From: UBA6623 sp965226435
GTDB lineage: Bacteria > Acidobacteriota > Terriglobia > Bryobacterales > UBA6623
Length of the DNA stretch: 64,000 bases
Reading direction: 5' to 3'
Assembly (NCBI GenBank): GCA_965226435.1
Contig: CBDDCY010000009.1
Span: 248,001 to 312,000 of the forward strand
The notes beneath the pieces were generated by a model, which did no database searches, was not told the origin of the DNA, and was given only the letters and a program-made list of their open reading frames with translations. Both the position numbers and the translations under genes were made by a program. This document shows, in pieces, positions 37,296 through 46,848 of this stretch. How positions within the stretch are numbered: the stretch's first letter is position 1; the number at the start of each line of letters is the position of its first letter.

Positions 37296-39845
37296 TCATT
37301 CACGGGTGATGAATTCATCGAGATTCAGTAAAGCTCGCGCCAGGCTGACCCAAGCGGCGGTCTCCTCGATCGCGGCGTCGTGCGGGACAAACGAGACTAG
37401 TTGCCGCGCGGTTTCGGGATTCTCGCCGAAAGCCCGTTCCCGGTTTTCCCAAAACGTCGTCAAGCGATCTTTTTCGCGCGGCTCGGGCGATCGGCTCAGG
37501 CAGAGTCGATAGGCGTAATCGAGCCGGCCGGCGAAGCCATCGTTCGGCGCCTCGCTCAGCACGCGGACCGCCAAGGCCTGCACGGCTTCGAGCAAGACGG
37601 CGTCATTAAGCTGATTGAGCGCCTGGAGGGCCGTGTTCGAGCGTTCTCGACGCGGCGCGGTGGTCAGCGTATCGGGCGCGTCGAAATTCATCAGCATCGG
37701 GTAGGGTGTAGTGCGCTGGAAATGAATGTAGAGTCCGCGGCGGTAGCGTTCCGGCCCCAGGTCGACGTTCCACTCCTTCTTCGCGTAGCCGATTTCCGAT
37801 ACCCCCGCCGGCTGCGGTGGAAACACGCTCGGGCCTCCGATCTTGGGATAGAGCAGGCCGCTGACGGCGAGGGCGTTGTCACGCAGCAACTCGGCCGGCA
37901 GACGCAGCCGGTTTTGGCGGGCGAGCAGCGTATTCTCCGGATCCTGTTCGGCCAAGTCGAGCCGGGCGTGCGAGGACTGCCGGTAGGTCGCCGAAGTCAC
38001 GATCAGACGATGGATTTGCTTGCGGCTCCAACCGGCGGTTCGAAACTCGGCGGCCAGCCAATCGAGAAGTCGCGGATGCGACGGAACTTCCCCTTGCGCG
38101 CCGAAGTCACCGGCCGTGCGTACCAAGCCGCGTCCGAAAAACTCTTGCCACATGCGATTGACGGTCACGCGGGCAGTGAGCGGATTTTCATCCGAGACGA
38201 GCCACTCGGCCAATCGCAGACGGGGATGCTCGGACTCGTCGGCCGGCGGCGGCAAGACGGCCGGCGTGTGCGGGTCCACCGCGACGCCCGGGGCGCGGTA
38301 GTCGCCGCGAAGAGCGATGTGGGCGGCGATAGGTTCGGAACGTTCGATCATCGTATAGGCGCGCGTGCGGGTCGGCAGCTCGGCGGCCAGTTGGGCGAGC
38401 TGCTCGCGAATTTCGTCAAGGCGTTTCTTGATTGTTTCGTCCTTGAGATATTCGGGGCCTTTTTGACGCAGGAACCAGTCGGTCACTTTGTCGCGCTCGA
38501 GTTGGGTGAGCTCGGCGGCGTCGGTTCGCATCAGCCAGTCGGCGCGGTCATTGGCGGCGCGCCATTCGGTGAGATAGAAATCCCAATCCGTGTTGACCCC
38601 GGGATTTTCCATCGCCCCGATCATGCGTTCGCGCCAGGCGGCTTGCATCTTTGGAATGGAATCATCTTCAAGAATCTTGCGCCGCGCCAAATAGTAAGTC
38701 GGCAATTCGCGCAGCAGCGGCCCTGACTCGCCCGGCAGCGGGGCTTCGATGTCGCGTTCGACGGTGTTGTTGAAGAAAGCGAAGAGTTGGTAAAACTCGC
38801 GTTGCGATAAGGGGTCGTATTTGTGGTCGTGGCATTGCGCGCAACCGACCGTCAACCCCAGCCATACGGTTCCGACCGTACTGATGCGGTCAATCGTTTC
38901 CTCGAACCGCTTCTCCGCGCTTTGCACGCCCGCTTCGCGGTTCTTGGTGCCGTTGCGCAAAAAGCCGGTTGCCACGCGTTGCGATGTGGTGGCGCGCGGA
39001 AGCAGGTCGCCGGCGATTTGCTCAATGGTGAACTGATCAAACGGCATGTCGCGATTGATGGCCTCAATCACCCATTGGCGCCAGCGCCACGCATAGGGGC
39101 GCAGCGGGTCGCGCTCATAGCCGTCGCTGTCGGCGTAGCGGGCGGCATCGAGCCAATGCATCGCCCACTTTTCGCCGTAATGCGGCGAACGAAGAAGTTC
39201 ATCGACAACTTTTTCAAAGGCGCGGGGATCAGAGTCCTCCAAGAAAGCCGTGACTTGATCGGGCGTGGGGGGTAAGCCGATCAGATCGAAGTAGACGCGG
39301 CGCAGCAGCGTGATCTTTTCGGCTTCGGGCGAAGGTCGAATCCCTACTTGATCCAGCCGCGCGAGCGTGAACCGATCGATCGGATTTCGTGACCAGGCGG
39401 GGTCGGAAACCCGAGGCGGCGGCGGCTTCGCAATCGGCCGAAACGACCAGTGCTTCCCTCGGTCGTCGGAGGAAACCGCGGCGGGCGCTTGCGCCTCGGG
39501 CCACTCGGCCCCGGCGTCGATCCATGTCCGCAACAAACCGATCTCCGCGGGTGTCAAAGCGGCGCCCGCCGGGGGCATGCGGAAGCCTTCCTTGTCGCTG
39601 ACCACACGCGCAATCAACTTACTCTCGGCGGCGTTCCCGGCGACGATCACGGTCCCGGAATAGCCGCCCTTCATGGCCGCGTCCCGGCGGTCGAGGCGCA
39701 GACCGTTCATCTGTTGCGCCGAACCGTGGCAAGCGTAGCAGTGCTGGTGGAAAATCGGCTCGACGTCGCGACGAAAGTCGGCCGCGGGAGCGGGTCGCGC
39801 AACAAGATGAAAAGCAACGACAGCGAGAACAACAAGCAGCGGCAT
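37296..39845 (-). CDS. Secreted cytochrome-tagged PSCyt1/DUF1549/DUF1553 protein
   Basis: An 849-residue exported protein. ATG 39845 begins a signal peptide (MPLLVVLAVVAFHLVARPAP-AA). The haem motif CYACH is at 36-40, with GSAQQMNGLRLDRRDAAMKGG typical of PSCyt1. DUF1549 includes WAMHWLDAARYADSDGYERD and a second CxxCH (CAQCHDHKYDP). DUF1553 includes NRMWQEFFGRGLVRTAGDFG and RRGLYIHFQRTTPYPML. It is transcribed with the following DUF1501 gene. The start codon is 7 nt from a TAGAAT box, so the open frame upstream to 40193 is not used. Confidence 0.92.
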   Translation of the reverse strand: MPLLVVLAVVAFHLVARPAPAADFRRDVEPIFHQHCYACHGSAQQMNGLRLDRRDAAMKGGYSGTVIVAGNAAESKLIARVVSDKEGFRMPPAGAALTPAEIGLLRTWIDAGAEWPEAQAPAAVSSDDRGKHWSFRPIAKPPPPRVSDPAWSRNPIDRFTLARLDQVGIRPSPEAEKITLLRRVYFDLIGLPPTPDQVTAFLEDSDPRAFEKVVDELLRSPHYGEKWAMHWLDAARYADSDGYERDPLRPYAWRWRQWVIEAINRDMPFDQFTIEQIAGDLLPRATTSQRVATGFLRNGTKNREAGVQSAEKRFEETIDRISTVGTVWLGLTVGCAQCHDHKYDPLSQREFYQLFAFFNNTVERDIEAPLPGESGPLLRELPTYYLARRKILEDDSIPKMQAAWRERMIGAMENPGVNTDWDFYLTEWRAANDRADWLMRTDAAELTQLERDKVTDWFLRQKGPEYLKDETIKKRLDEIREQLAQLAAELPTRTRAYTMIERSEPIAAHIALRGDYRAPGVAVDPHTPAVLPPPADESEHPRLRLAEWLVSDENPLTARVTVNRMWQEFFGRGLVRTAGDFGAQGEVPSHPRLLDWLAAEFRTAGWSRKQIHRLIVTSATYRQSSHARLDLAEQDPENTLLARQNRLRLPAELLRDNALAVSGLLYPKIGGPSVFPPQPAGVSEIGYAKKEWNVDLGPERYRRGLYIHFQRTTPYPMLMNFDAPDTLTTAPRRERSNTALQALNQLNDAVLLEAVQALAVRVLSEAPNDGFAGRLDYAYRLCLSRSPEPREKDRLTTFWENRERAFGENPETARQLVSFVPHDAAIEETAAWVSLARALLNLDEFITRE

Positions 39846-39852
39846 TGACTTT

Positions 39853-39858
39853 ATTCTA
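39853..39858 (-). promoter_or_regulatory. -10 box TAGAAT, leaderless-type, for gene 39845
   Basis: On the minus strand TAGAAT is separated from ATG 39845 by 7 nt. No clear -35 is seen. Confidence 0.5.
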
Positions 39859-40208
39859 GTCTTCCTTGAACGGCATACGGACAGCAGATCGAGAAGCTGC
39901 AAGGTGCGTGGGGAGTAGGCGAGACGACAGCAGCGGCACTGATGGCGTGGCTGCCCTAGCTTGGGGGACGCGGGCATGGCGGCGAAGCGTGTCGGGTCAC
40001 CCGAGCAGGGGTTTTCGGGTCCCAAAGGCGCTTCGGGAAAAGTAGTGTTCCCTACAGAGGCCGGCGTACCCTGCCCGAGCCGTCGTCGCAGTCCTGTTAG
40101 ACTGGCAATCGACGCAACGCCGCCAAGGTCCAACGGCATTCCTGGTTCGGCGAAATTCAATAGACGAACCGCCCATCTTGCACGAAGTTCCATGCAGGGC
40201 CGAAGCCG
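39859..40208. other. Non-coding gap
   Basis: Between the minus-strand DUF1553 gene and the hairpin repeat I see no gene, tRNA or distinct structure. Confidence 0.4.
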
Positions 40209-40320
40209 AGGGGCTGTGAAGAAATGGGGACTGTCCCGAGCGCCCGCCGAATAAGTTTCATTGAATCAGCAATCTCGTCCGGCCCGAAGTGGGCGGCCCC
40301 CCGTTTTTTCACAGCCTCTT
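40209..40320. repeat. Dispersed 112 bp hairpin repeat (copy 2)
   Basis: Matches 63379-63492 along its length: AGGGGCTGTG at one end, ACAGCCTCTT at the other, and a shared interior (GAATAA..CATTGAATCAG..CGAAGTGG). The arms are diverged from each other here. It overlaps the first 32 codons of the following gene. Confidence 0.75.
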
Positions 40321-41492
40321 TAACACTACGACTCGGATTGTGCCTACTGGTGCTCCTGAGCCCGGCGGCCTCTCGGGTCGCGGGGCAAGAAAGTTCCGAC
40401 GGGGCGCTTTTCGCAGGCGGGGAAGACGAGTTCGAGTGGGAGGATGAGCGATGGCCCGTGCCCACACGCCCAATCTCGTGCAGGGTACGCAACTTTCCGC
40501 CCTTCCTTGGCTTCGAATTTCGTTTCCTGACCGGATACGTCGCGGAAATTCCCCTCCGCGAAATCCGCGGACCGGCGAATCGTTTCTTATTGCGGGTCGG
40601 GGTGAATCCGTTGTGGCCCGAGGCCGCCGAAGGCGTCTATTTCAGTCGCCGATTCGAGGTCGACGAGATCGCGGAAGACCGAAGCGGGGCGATCCAGTTC
40701 AGCGGCTCCTTCGCGGCAGGCGAGGGCGTTTACGAGGTGATGTGGCACCTCCAGGACGGTTTCGGGCGCTTTTGCACGGCTCGTTGGACGGTCGACGCAC
40801 GCCGCTCGAAGAAAGACCGTGACGTTGAACTCACACTGGCCCCGGGCGAAATCGCCCCCTCCCTGGTCTACCTGTTTCGCGAAGAGACCCCAATCCCTCC
40901 CGATCCGGCCGGCAAGAAGCTCCGCGTCAAGCTGCTGGTCAGCATGGATGTGCGGGGCCGACGTCGCGTTACGATTCCGATTTGGCGTTACGCGCCGGTC
41001 CTCTCGATTTTGCGGGTCATGGCCAGGCACCCGGCCTTGGCGGAATTTTCAGTCGTCGCCTTTAGCCTCGACGATCAGCAAGTTCTTTTCGAACAAGACT
41101 ACCAAGACGTCATCGACTTTCCGGCGCTCGGCGAAACCCTCGAGCAACTCACACCCGGCACGGTTACGTACGGGCAACTCGGCAAGAAGAAAGAACAGGA
41201 ATTCTTCGCCGAACTGCTCGAAAAGGAATTGGGCGAAGACGCGAAGTCCGACGCGTTCATTTTCGTGGGGTGGGACTTGCGCATCGGTAAGAAGGTCGCG
41301 AAAGAAACGATCCGGGGGCTGGAGCGCGGTTCCGCTCCGGTCTTCTACCTCAACCCGGCCATGTGGCGCAATTGGCGCGGCTTGTTGGGACACGCCGTCA
41401 AGGCGCTCGGCGGCACGCGATACAAAGTTCGCCGTCCACGCGATCTACCCGAAGCCATCGAGCGTATGGTCGCCGAGATTCCGGCACGTTGA
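40224..41492 (+). CDS. Unknown secreted protein with VWA-like C-terminal part
   Basis: A 422-residue reading frame. Its first 32 codons lie inside the hairpin repeat ending at 40320. The hydrophobic signal-like stretch (LTLRLGLCLLVLLSPAASRVAG) starts right after. The nearest start outside the repeat is TTG 40338, which would lack the basic n-region. The mature part has a beta-rich first half (residues 75-220) and a C-terminal 200 residues with alternating strands and helices (KLRVKLLVSMDV, FSVVAFSLDDQQVLF, SDAFIFVGWD) that resemble a von Willebrand A-type Rossmann fold, without a clear MIDAS motif. I do not recognise the family. Confidence 0.6.
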   Translation: MGTVPSARRISFIESAISSGPKWAAPRFFTASLTLRLGLCLLVLLSPAASRVAGQESSDGALFAGGEDEFEWEDERWPVPTRPISCRVRNFPPFLGFEFRFLTGYVAEIPLREIRGPANRFLLRVGVNPLWPEAAEGVYFSRRFEVDEIAEDRSGAIQFSGSFAAGEGVYEVMWHLQDGFGRFCTARWTVDARRSKKDRDVELTLAPGEIAPSLVYLFREETPIPPDPAGKKLRVKLLVSMDVRGRRRVTIPIWRYAPVLSILRVMARHPALAEFSVVAFSLDDQQVLFEQDYQDVIDFPALGETLEQLTPGTVTYGQLGKKKEQEFFAELLEKELGEDAKSDAFIFVGWDLRIGKKVAKETIRGLERGSAPVFYLNPAMWRNWRGLLGHAVKALGGTRYKVRRPRDLPEAIERMVAEIPAR

Positions 41493-41539
41493 TCTCGCCG
41501 CCCAGAGCACGCCGGCGTTGACCGCGACGTTGGTCTCCC

Positions 41540-43447
41540 CTATCGCACTTTCCTGAAAACCATCGTGGCCAGCGGCGGCAGCGTCAGGAAAAGGGAACAG
41601 GGCCAAGCATGCAGCGGTGCATTCGTCGCCTTCACGCCCCCTTGGTTGCCCTGATTGCTTCCCCCGTAAATTTCGGCATCGCTGTTTAAGATCTCCTGCC
41701 AAAAACCGGGCTCGGGGGCTCCGACCGGGTAGTAGTAGCGCGATACGGGCGTGAAATTGCAAACGAAGAGGAGCTGGTCGCTCGTGCTCTTGCCGCGGCG
41801 CAGGAAATTGACGACGCTCGATTCGCGGTCGCCGCAGTCCACCCATTCGAACCCTTCGGCGTCGAAATCCCGCTCATAAAGCGCGGGCTCGGTTCGGTAG
41901 AGATCGTTGAGGTCCTTCACCCACCGCTGCACGCCGGCGTGCAGCGGGCTGTCGAGCGCATCCCACGAGAGGGCGCCGTCGTGGCCCCATTCTTCTCTTT
42001 GGCCAAATTCGTCGCCCATGAAAAGCAGCTTCTTGCCCGAGTGCCCAAACAAGAAACCATAGAGCAAGCGCAGATTCGCGAAGCGTTGCCAATCGTCACC
42101 CGGCATCTTGTTCAGCATCGAGCCTTTTCCGTGGACAACCTCGTCATGCGAAAACGGTAAGACGAAATTTTCGCTGAAGGCGTAGAGCATGCTGAAGGTG
42201 AGCTTGTTGTGGTGGTGCTTGCGGTTGATCGGGTCCTCCGCCATGTAATCGAGCAGGTCGTGCATCCAGCCCATATTCCACTTGAACCCGAACCCCAATC
42301 CACCGGCGTCGGTCGGCCGCGATACCATCGGCCACGAAGTCGATTCCTCGGCCATCGTCATCACGTCGGGATATTCCGCGTAAACCAGCTCGTTGAAGCG
42401 GCGCAGGAACTCAACGGCCTCCAAGTTCTCCTTCCCTCCGTGGGGGTTCGCTACCCACTCGCCGTCCTCGCGCCCGTAGTCGAGGTATAACATCGACGCC
42501 ACGGCATCCACGCGCAGCCCATCGACGTGATATCGATCCAACCAAAACAAGGCATTACTGATCAGAAAGTTGGCGACTTCCCGCCGTCCGTAGTTGAAAA
42601 TCAACGTGTCCCAGTCCGGATGCGTCCCCTTGCGCGGATCGGCGTGTTCATAAAGATGCGTTCCATCGAAATAGCCCAGCCCGTGATCGTCATGCGGGAA
42701 GTGAGCCGGCACCCAGTCGATGATCACGCCGATGCCGCGCTGATGCAGCAGGTCGACCATCGCCATGAAATCGTCGGGGGTGCCGAAACGGCTGGTCGGC
42801 GCAAAGTACCCCACCGGTTGATACCCCCACGAGCCGTCGAAGGGGTGTTCGCTCACCGGCAACAGCTCGACGTGGGTGAACCCCATCTGAGTGAGATAAT
42901 CGGCGAGCAGGGGAGCGATTTCAGCGTAGCTCAGCCAACGACCGCCCTCGTCCATCGCCCGCCGCCACGAGCCGAGATGGACTTCATAAATGGAGATCGG
43001 GGCCTCATGGGAATTGCGAACAGCGCGATTCCCCATCCACTCCTCGTCCCCCCACTCGTACTCGGATAAGTCCCAGACTTTCGAGGCCGTTTGCGGCCTC
43101 AGCTCCGCGGCGAAGCCGTAGGGGTCCGCCTTGTTGGCGGAATGCCCGTTTTCTCGTGAGACGATGTGGTATTTGTACAATGCGCCGGCATCCAACTCTT
43201 CAACGAACCCCTCCCACACTCCCGCCTCGGGTCTGAGATGAAGCGGCTGGTTTTCCGGGTCCCAATCGTTAAAATCCCCGATCACCGAAACCCGCTCGGC
43301 GTTCGGGGCCCACACCGCGAAACGAACCCCACGCTGATCCCCTGAAAACGCCCGGTGCGCCCCCAGCCGGTCGTAGGAACGATAGTGCGTACCCTCCGCC
43401 AGCAGGTGCAGGTCGTAGTCGCTCAAGGTGGAATGCGTTAAAGCCAT
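41540..43447 (-). CDS. glgB: 1,4-alpha-glucan branching enzyme
   Basis: A 635-residue GH13 enzyme that introduces alpha-1,6 branches into glycogen. Start ATG 43447 gives an N-terminal CBM48 (VRFAVWAPNAERVSVIGDFN, about 45-64). The catalytic barrel has DWVPAHFPHD, GLRVDAVASMLYLDY (nucleophile Asp), TMAEESTSW (acid/base Glu) and LPFSHDEVVHGKGS (third Asp). It is a short form lacking the extra N1 domain of longer GlgB. No other glycogen gene is adjacent. An AAGGAA ribosome site lies upstream. Confidence 0.96.
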   Translation of the reverse strand: MALTHSTLSDYDLHLLAEGTHYRSYDRLGAHRAFSGDQRGVRFAVWAPNAERVSVIGDFNDWDPENQPLHLRPEAGVWEGFVEELDAGALYKYHIVSRENGHSANKADPYGFAAELRPQTASKVWDLSEYEWGDEEWMGNRAVRNSHEAPISIYEVHLGSWRRAMDEGGRWLSYAEIAPLLADYLTQMGFTHVELLPVSEHPFDGSWGYQPVGYFAPTSRFGTPDDFMAMVDLLHQRGIGVIIDWVPAHFPHDDHGLGYFDGTHLYEHADPRKGTHPDWDTLIFNYGRREVANFLISNALFWLDRYHVDGLRVDAVASMLYLDYGREDGEWVANPHGGKENLEAVEFLRRFNELVYAEYPDVMTMAEESTSWPMVSRPTDAGGLGFGFKWNMGWMHDLLDYMAEDPINRKHHHNKLTFSMLYAFSENFVLPFSHDEVVHGKGSMLNKMPGDDWQRFANLRLLYGFLFGHSGKKLLFMGDEFGQREEWGHDGALSWDALDSPLHAGVQRWVKDLNDLYRTEPALYERDFDAEGFEWVDCGDRESSVVNFLRRGKSTSDQLLFVCNFTPVSRYYYPVGAPEPGFWQEILNSDAEIYGGSNQGNQGGVKATNAPLHAWPCSLFLTLPPLATMVFRKVR

Positions 43448-43599
43448 GGGGGTTCGTTCCTTAACGATGTCAAAACCGAAACGCCAAACGCAATCCCGGC
43501 CGCCGGCGGGGACCGAAATGCCCTTCCGTCCCATTGCCCGTATTCGCACGCGTAGGTTAGCCTTGTGGCAGGGTCACTCCGTCGGCGGCGACCCAAATC
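43448..43599. other. Divergent intergenic region, glgB / kinase
   Basis: No gene is visible. It should carry the promoters of glgB and the kinase, but I cannot place them with confidence. Confidence 0.35.
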
Positions 43600-45452
43600 A
43601 TGATCGGGCACACTATCTCCCATTACGAAGTCACCGAGCAGTTGGGGCAAGGTGGCATGGGAATTGTGTACAAAGCCCGCGATCTGCGTCTGGGCCGCTT
43701 CGTTGCGATGAAATTCCTGCCGCGGGCCGTCGACGCTCTCGAGGAAGACACCAGGGCGAAACTCTGCGCGATAAGGTCGCCGGCGGCCCGCTGCCGATGC
43801 GGGAAGCCTTGGATTTCGCGAAGCAGGCTTCCCGCGGCATCGGCAAGGCTCACCGCGAGAAAATTGTCCACCGCGATATCAAGCCAGCCAACATCATCGT
43901 CACAACCGAAGGCGTGGTCAAGATCTTGGACTTCGGGTTGGCGCGTCTATCGGGCCACACACAAATCAGCCGTCCCGGCATGCGGCTCGGAACCGCGTCC
44001 TACATGTCGCCGGAGCAAGCCAAGGGCGATCCGCTCGATCATCGCACCGACATCTGGGCGTTCGGCGTCGTGCTCTACGAGTTGCTGAGCGGCCGACGTC
44101 CTTTCGAAGGCACTCACGACTTGGCCGTCATCTACTCGGTGGTGAATGACGACCCTGAGCCGCTGCGAGACATCTCGACGACGGTTCCGGCGGCGCTCGA
44201 AAACATTGTCATCAAAGCGCTTTCCAAAGACCCCGATGATCGTTACGACTCGATCGACGACGTGTTGGCCGATTTGGAAGGGGTCGTCCCCGAAGACGAT
44301 TCCGAGGTCACCCGGTCGATTCCGACCGCGGAGATCACCGCTTTCTCGCCGATAAAGCCGGAGAAGAAGTCAAAGCTGCCGTTTGCGGCCGCCGCGGCAG
44401 TCGCGGTGGGTCTTGCGGCCGCCCCGGGTTATTTCCTGACGACCGATTCGGCGAGCGTCGATACCGCGAGCGCGCCGCCCGAGTTGACCCTGCCCGACGA
44501 GGGAGCGGCGTCAGCCGCCCCGGGGGCGCTCTCCGCGGCTTTCCCGACAGAGGGCGAGTCCGCGGCTCGGCCGACGGCGGCCGAACCGCCGCGGCCGATC
44601 GAACGCGCATCCGCTCCCGAACCGCCGCCGATTCCTCGTGCGGCCGCCTCGCGGACCGAGCCCGCGCCTCCGCTGGCGGCCTCTGCTCCCGCCACCGTGC
44701 CGGCGGCGGGGGAGCAGCCGCCGGCCGGCGCGGCGCCGGAAGCCGGCGACGAAGCGGCGGAATCGATTTCGCAAGCTCGAGTTGGCGGGCCGCCGACTCA
44801 ACCGGCAGTGGCCGAACCCACCAACGGACGGGTCCAAGAGTTGACTGATTGGACGTCGATTCGTGACAGCACCGATATCGCGGCGTTCGAGGAATTTCTC
44901 GCCAAGCATCCCGAGGGCACATTGCGGAGAGAAGCCGAAGGGCGCATCGACGATCTCGCCTGGCAACAGACGCGCGGGGCGGGCACGTCCGACGCCGTCA
45001 GCGAATACCTAAGCCGGCACCCCGAAGGCGGACACGTCGCGGAAGCGCGGAGCCTGTTGGCCGAATTGAAACCGCCCGCCGCTCCCCAACCGGAGTTGCA
45101 ACCGAGGTCGCTCGTCGTCGAGGTGAGCGAGGAGGACCGTATCAAGGTCGTGTTGAGGGACCTCGGCCGCGCTTACGAGGCCAAGGACATCAACCGCGTG
45201 CGGACCCTCTGGCCGGGGCTCACATCCGAGCAAGGCAGCCGTCTTGCCGGATCGTTCAAAGTGGCGCGGTCGATCGGCTACGATCTCGAACCGCTTGGGC
45301 CTCCGGCAATCGAGAGCGACGAGGCCTCGATCCGCTGTCGGCGGATTGTCCGTTACAGCGACGATCGCGGTGATCGAAAACCAGTCGAGAGCGAAGTCAC
45401 GGTGAAGCTCAGGAAACGCGACAGTCAGTGGCTCATCCATTCGATCCGGTAG
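43600..45452 (+). pseudogene. Ser/Thr kinase with internal deletion and frameshift
   Basis: ATG 43600 opens the usual N-lobe (ISHYEVTEQLGQGGMGIVYKARDLRLG, with VAMKFL for the catalytic Lys). At about 43749-43757 the frame jumps straight to GETLRDKVAGG, which belongs just after the hinge. About 45 residues that normally hold helix C with its Glu, and the hinge strand, are missing, and the frame is shifted. The rest is intact in the other frame: HRDIKPANI, DFGLARLS, SPEQAKGD, a membrane segment near 44385-44450, an Ala/Pro-rich linker, two helical repeats (FLAKHPEGTLRREAEGRIDDL, YLSRHPEGG..) and an NTF2-like end. As read, no active kinase is made. Assembly collapse is an alternative. Confidence 0.8.
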
Positions 45453-45542
45453 AGGAATGGGGCTAATCTTCCCGGCCGGCGCGGGCCGAGCGATCCTTCC
45501 CGCTGCTTCCCCACTCCGGAAAATCATGACGAAAAAATTCTG

Positions 45543-46814
45543 GTGCCGTTTTTGCTCTTGTGGAGCGCCTCGCAGGCTTTCGGTCAGGCCTTTAATCGAG
45601 GCAAACTGGCGCTGGCTATCGCCGATCTCTACGGGCCCTCCGGGCTGGCCCTCGACAGCGATCGCCACAGGGCTCACTTTGACAGTTCATTCCGTTCCAA
45701 TTTCGCGCCCTTCAACAACGCGATGGCGGGGCAGTTGACGTCGCTGCCGATTCCTTCGACGGCGGCGGGGTTCACCTATGCCTTTGATACGTCCCTGGGC
45801 ACTTATGTGCGCTCGGCGCAGAGTTTCGGACCGATTTTGACCGAGCGGGCCGAAACCGTGGGCGCCGACCGTTTCTACTTCGGATTCAGCTTCCAGCATT
45901 TTAGTTTCGACACCCTCGACGACGTTTCGCTCGACAACGTTCCGGCCGTCTTTCGGCATCAGCCGACCGTCGATCCCGATTCGCCCTTTCTCAAGGACCT
46001 GATCACGTCCCGCAACCTGATCGATCTTCAGATGGGGCAACTGACGACGTTCTTCACCTACGGGCTCAACGACCGCGTCGATATTTCGGTCGCGATTCCG
46101 TTCGTGACCACCAACTTGGACGTCATCTCCGACGTACAAATTCAGCGCATCGGCACGGCGGACGACCCCGACATTCCGCATACCTTTCAGGCCGGGCGTG
46201 ATGTGTCGCAAAGAACGTTTCAGAACGGCGGATCGGCGTCGGGGATGGGCGATGTTATTGTCCGCCTGAAGGGTACCGCGACAAAATGGGAAAATGCCGG
46301 GCTGGCATTGGGAACCGACATTCGACTCCCGACCGGCAACGAGCTTGATTTTCTGGGAACCGGTGCCCCGGGCTTCAAGCCCTTCGCCGCGTTTTCGTAC
46401 AACTACAAACGCTTCTCGCCGCACGTCAACGTGGGCTACCAATTCAACGGTAACAGCGTACTGGCGGGAGATATTCAAGCCGGCATCAAAGGCGGGTTAC
46501 CGGATCAATTTCTCTATTCCGCCGGCGTCGATATCGGCGTGACTTCGAAGTTCTCCTTGGCCGCCGATTTTCTGGGACAACGCCTGGTCGATACCCAGCG
46601 TGTTTCGCTCTCGACCGTCACCGCCGTCGACGGAACCCTATTCCCGTCGATGAGCTTCCAGCCCGGCGGGGTCAACCTCGCCGACGCCGCCTTCGGCTTC
46701 AAACTCAACCCGGCCGCGACCGTGTTGGTCACCTTCAACGTCATCGTCCAACTTAACGACGGCGGATTGCGGGACAAGGTCGTTCCCCTTATCGGCATCT
46801 CGTTCACGCCATAA
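45543..46814 (+). CDS. Outer-membrane beta-barrel protein, signal peptide frameshifted
   Basis: A 423-residue frame with alternating amphipathic strands and a C-terminal barrel-like ending (VTFNVIVQLNDGG..VPLIGISFTP), similar to the putative transporter barrels of the phenol-degradation MetA type. The GTG 45543 start gives MPFLLLWSASQAFGQAF, a signal core without positive charges. ATG 45526, out of frame, begins MTKK; one additional A in the A6 run at 45532-45537 would join them into MTKKILVPFLLLWSASQAFGQ, a textbook signal peptide. The native start is therefore probably 45526 with a one-base loss. Cargo unknown. Confidence 0.7.
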   Translation: MPFLLLWSASQAFGQAFNRGKLALAIADLYGPSGLALDSDRHRAHFDSSFRSNFAPFNNAMAGQLTSLPIPSTAAGFTYAFDTSLGTYVRSAQSFGPILTERAETVGADRFYFGFSFQHFSFDTLDDVSLDNVPAVFRHQPTVDPDSPFLKDLITSRNLIDLQMGQLTTFFTYGLNDRVDISVAIPFVTTNLDVISDVQIQRIGTADDPDIPHTFQAGRDVSQRTFQNGGSASGMGDVIVRLKGTATKWENAGLALGTDIRLPTGNELDFLGTGAPGFKPFAAFSYNYKRFSPHVNVGYQFNGNSVLAGDIQAGIKGGLPDQFLYSAGVDIGVTSKFSLAADFLGQRLVDTQRVSLSTVTAVDGTLFPSMSFQPGGVNLADAAFGFKLNPAATVLVTFNVIVQLNDGGLRDKVVPLIGISFTP

Positions 46815-46833
46815 TGGCGGCGCGCGGCGGCTC

Positions 46834-46842
46834 TGGTACCAT
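46834..46842 (+). promoter_or_regulatory. Extended -10 TGGTACCAT, leaderless-type, for gene 46849
   Basis: TGn extension plus TACCAT (46837-46842), 6 nt before TTG 46849. Confidence 0.45.
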
Positions 46843-46848
46843 TGCGGC

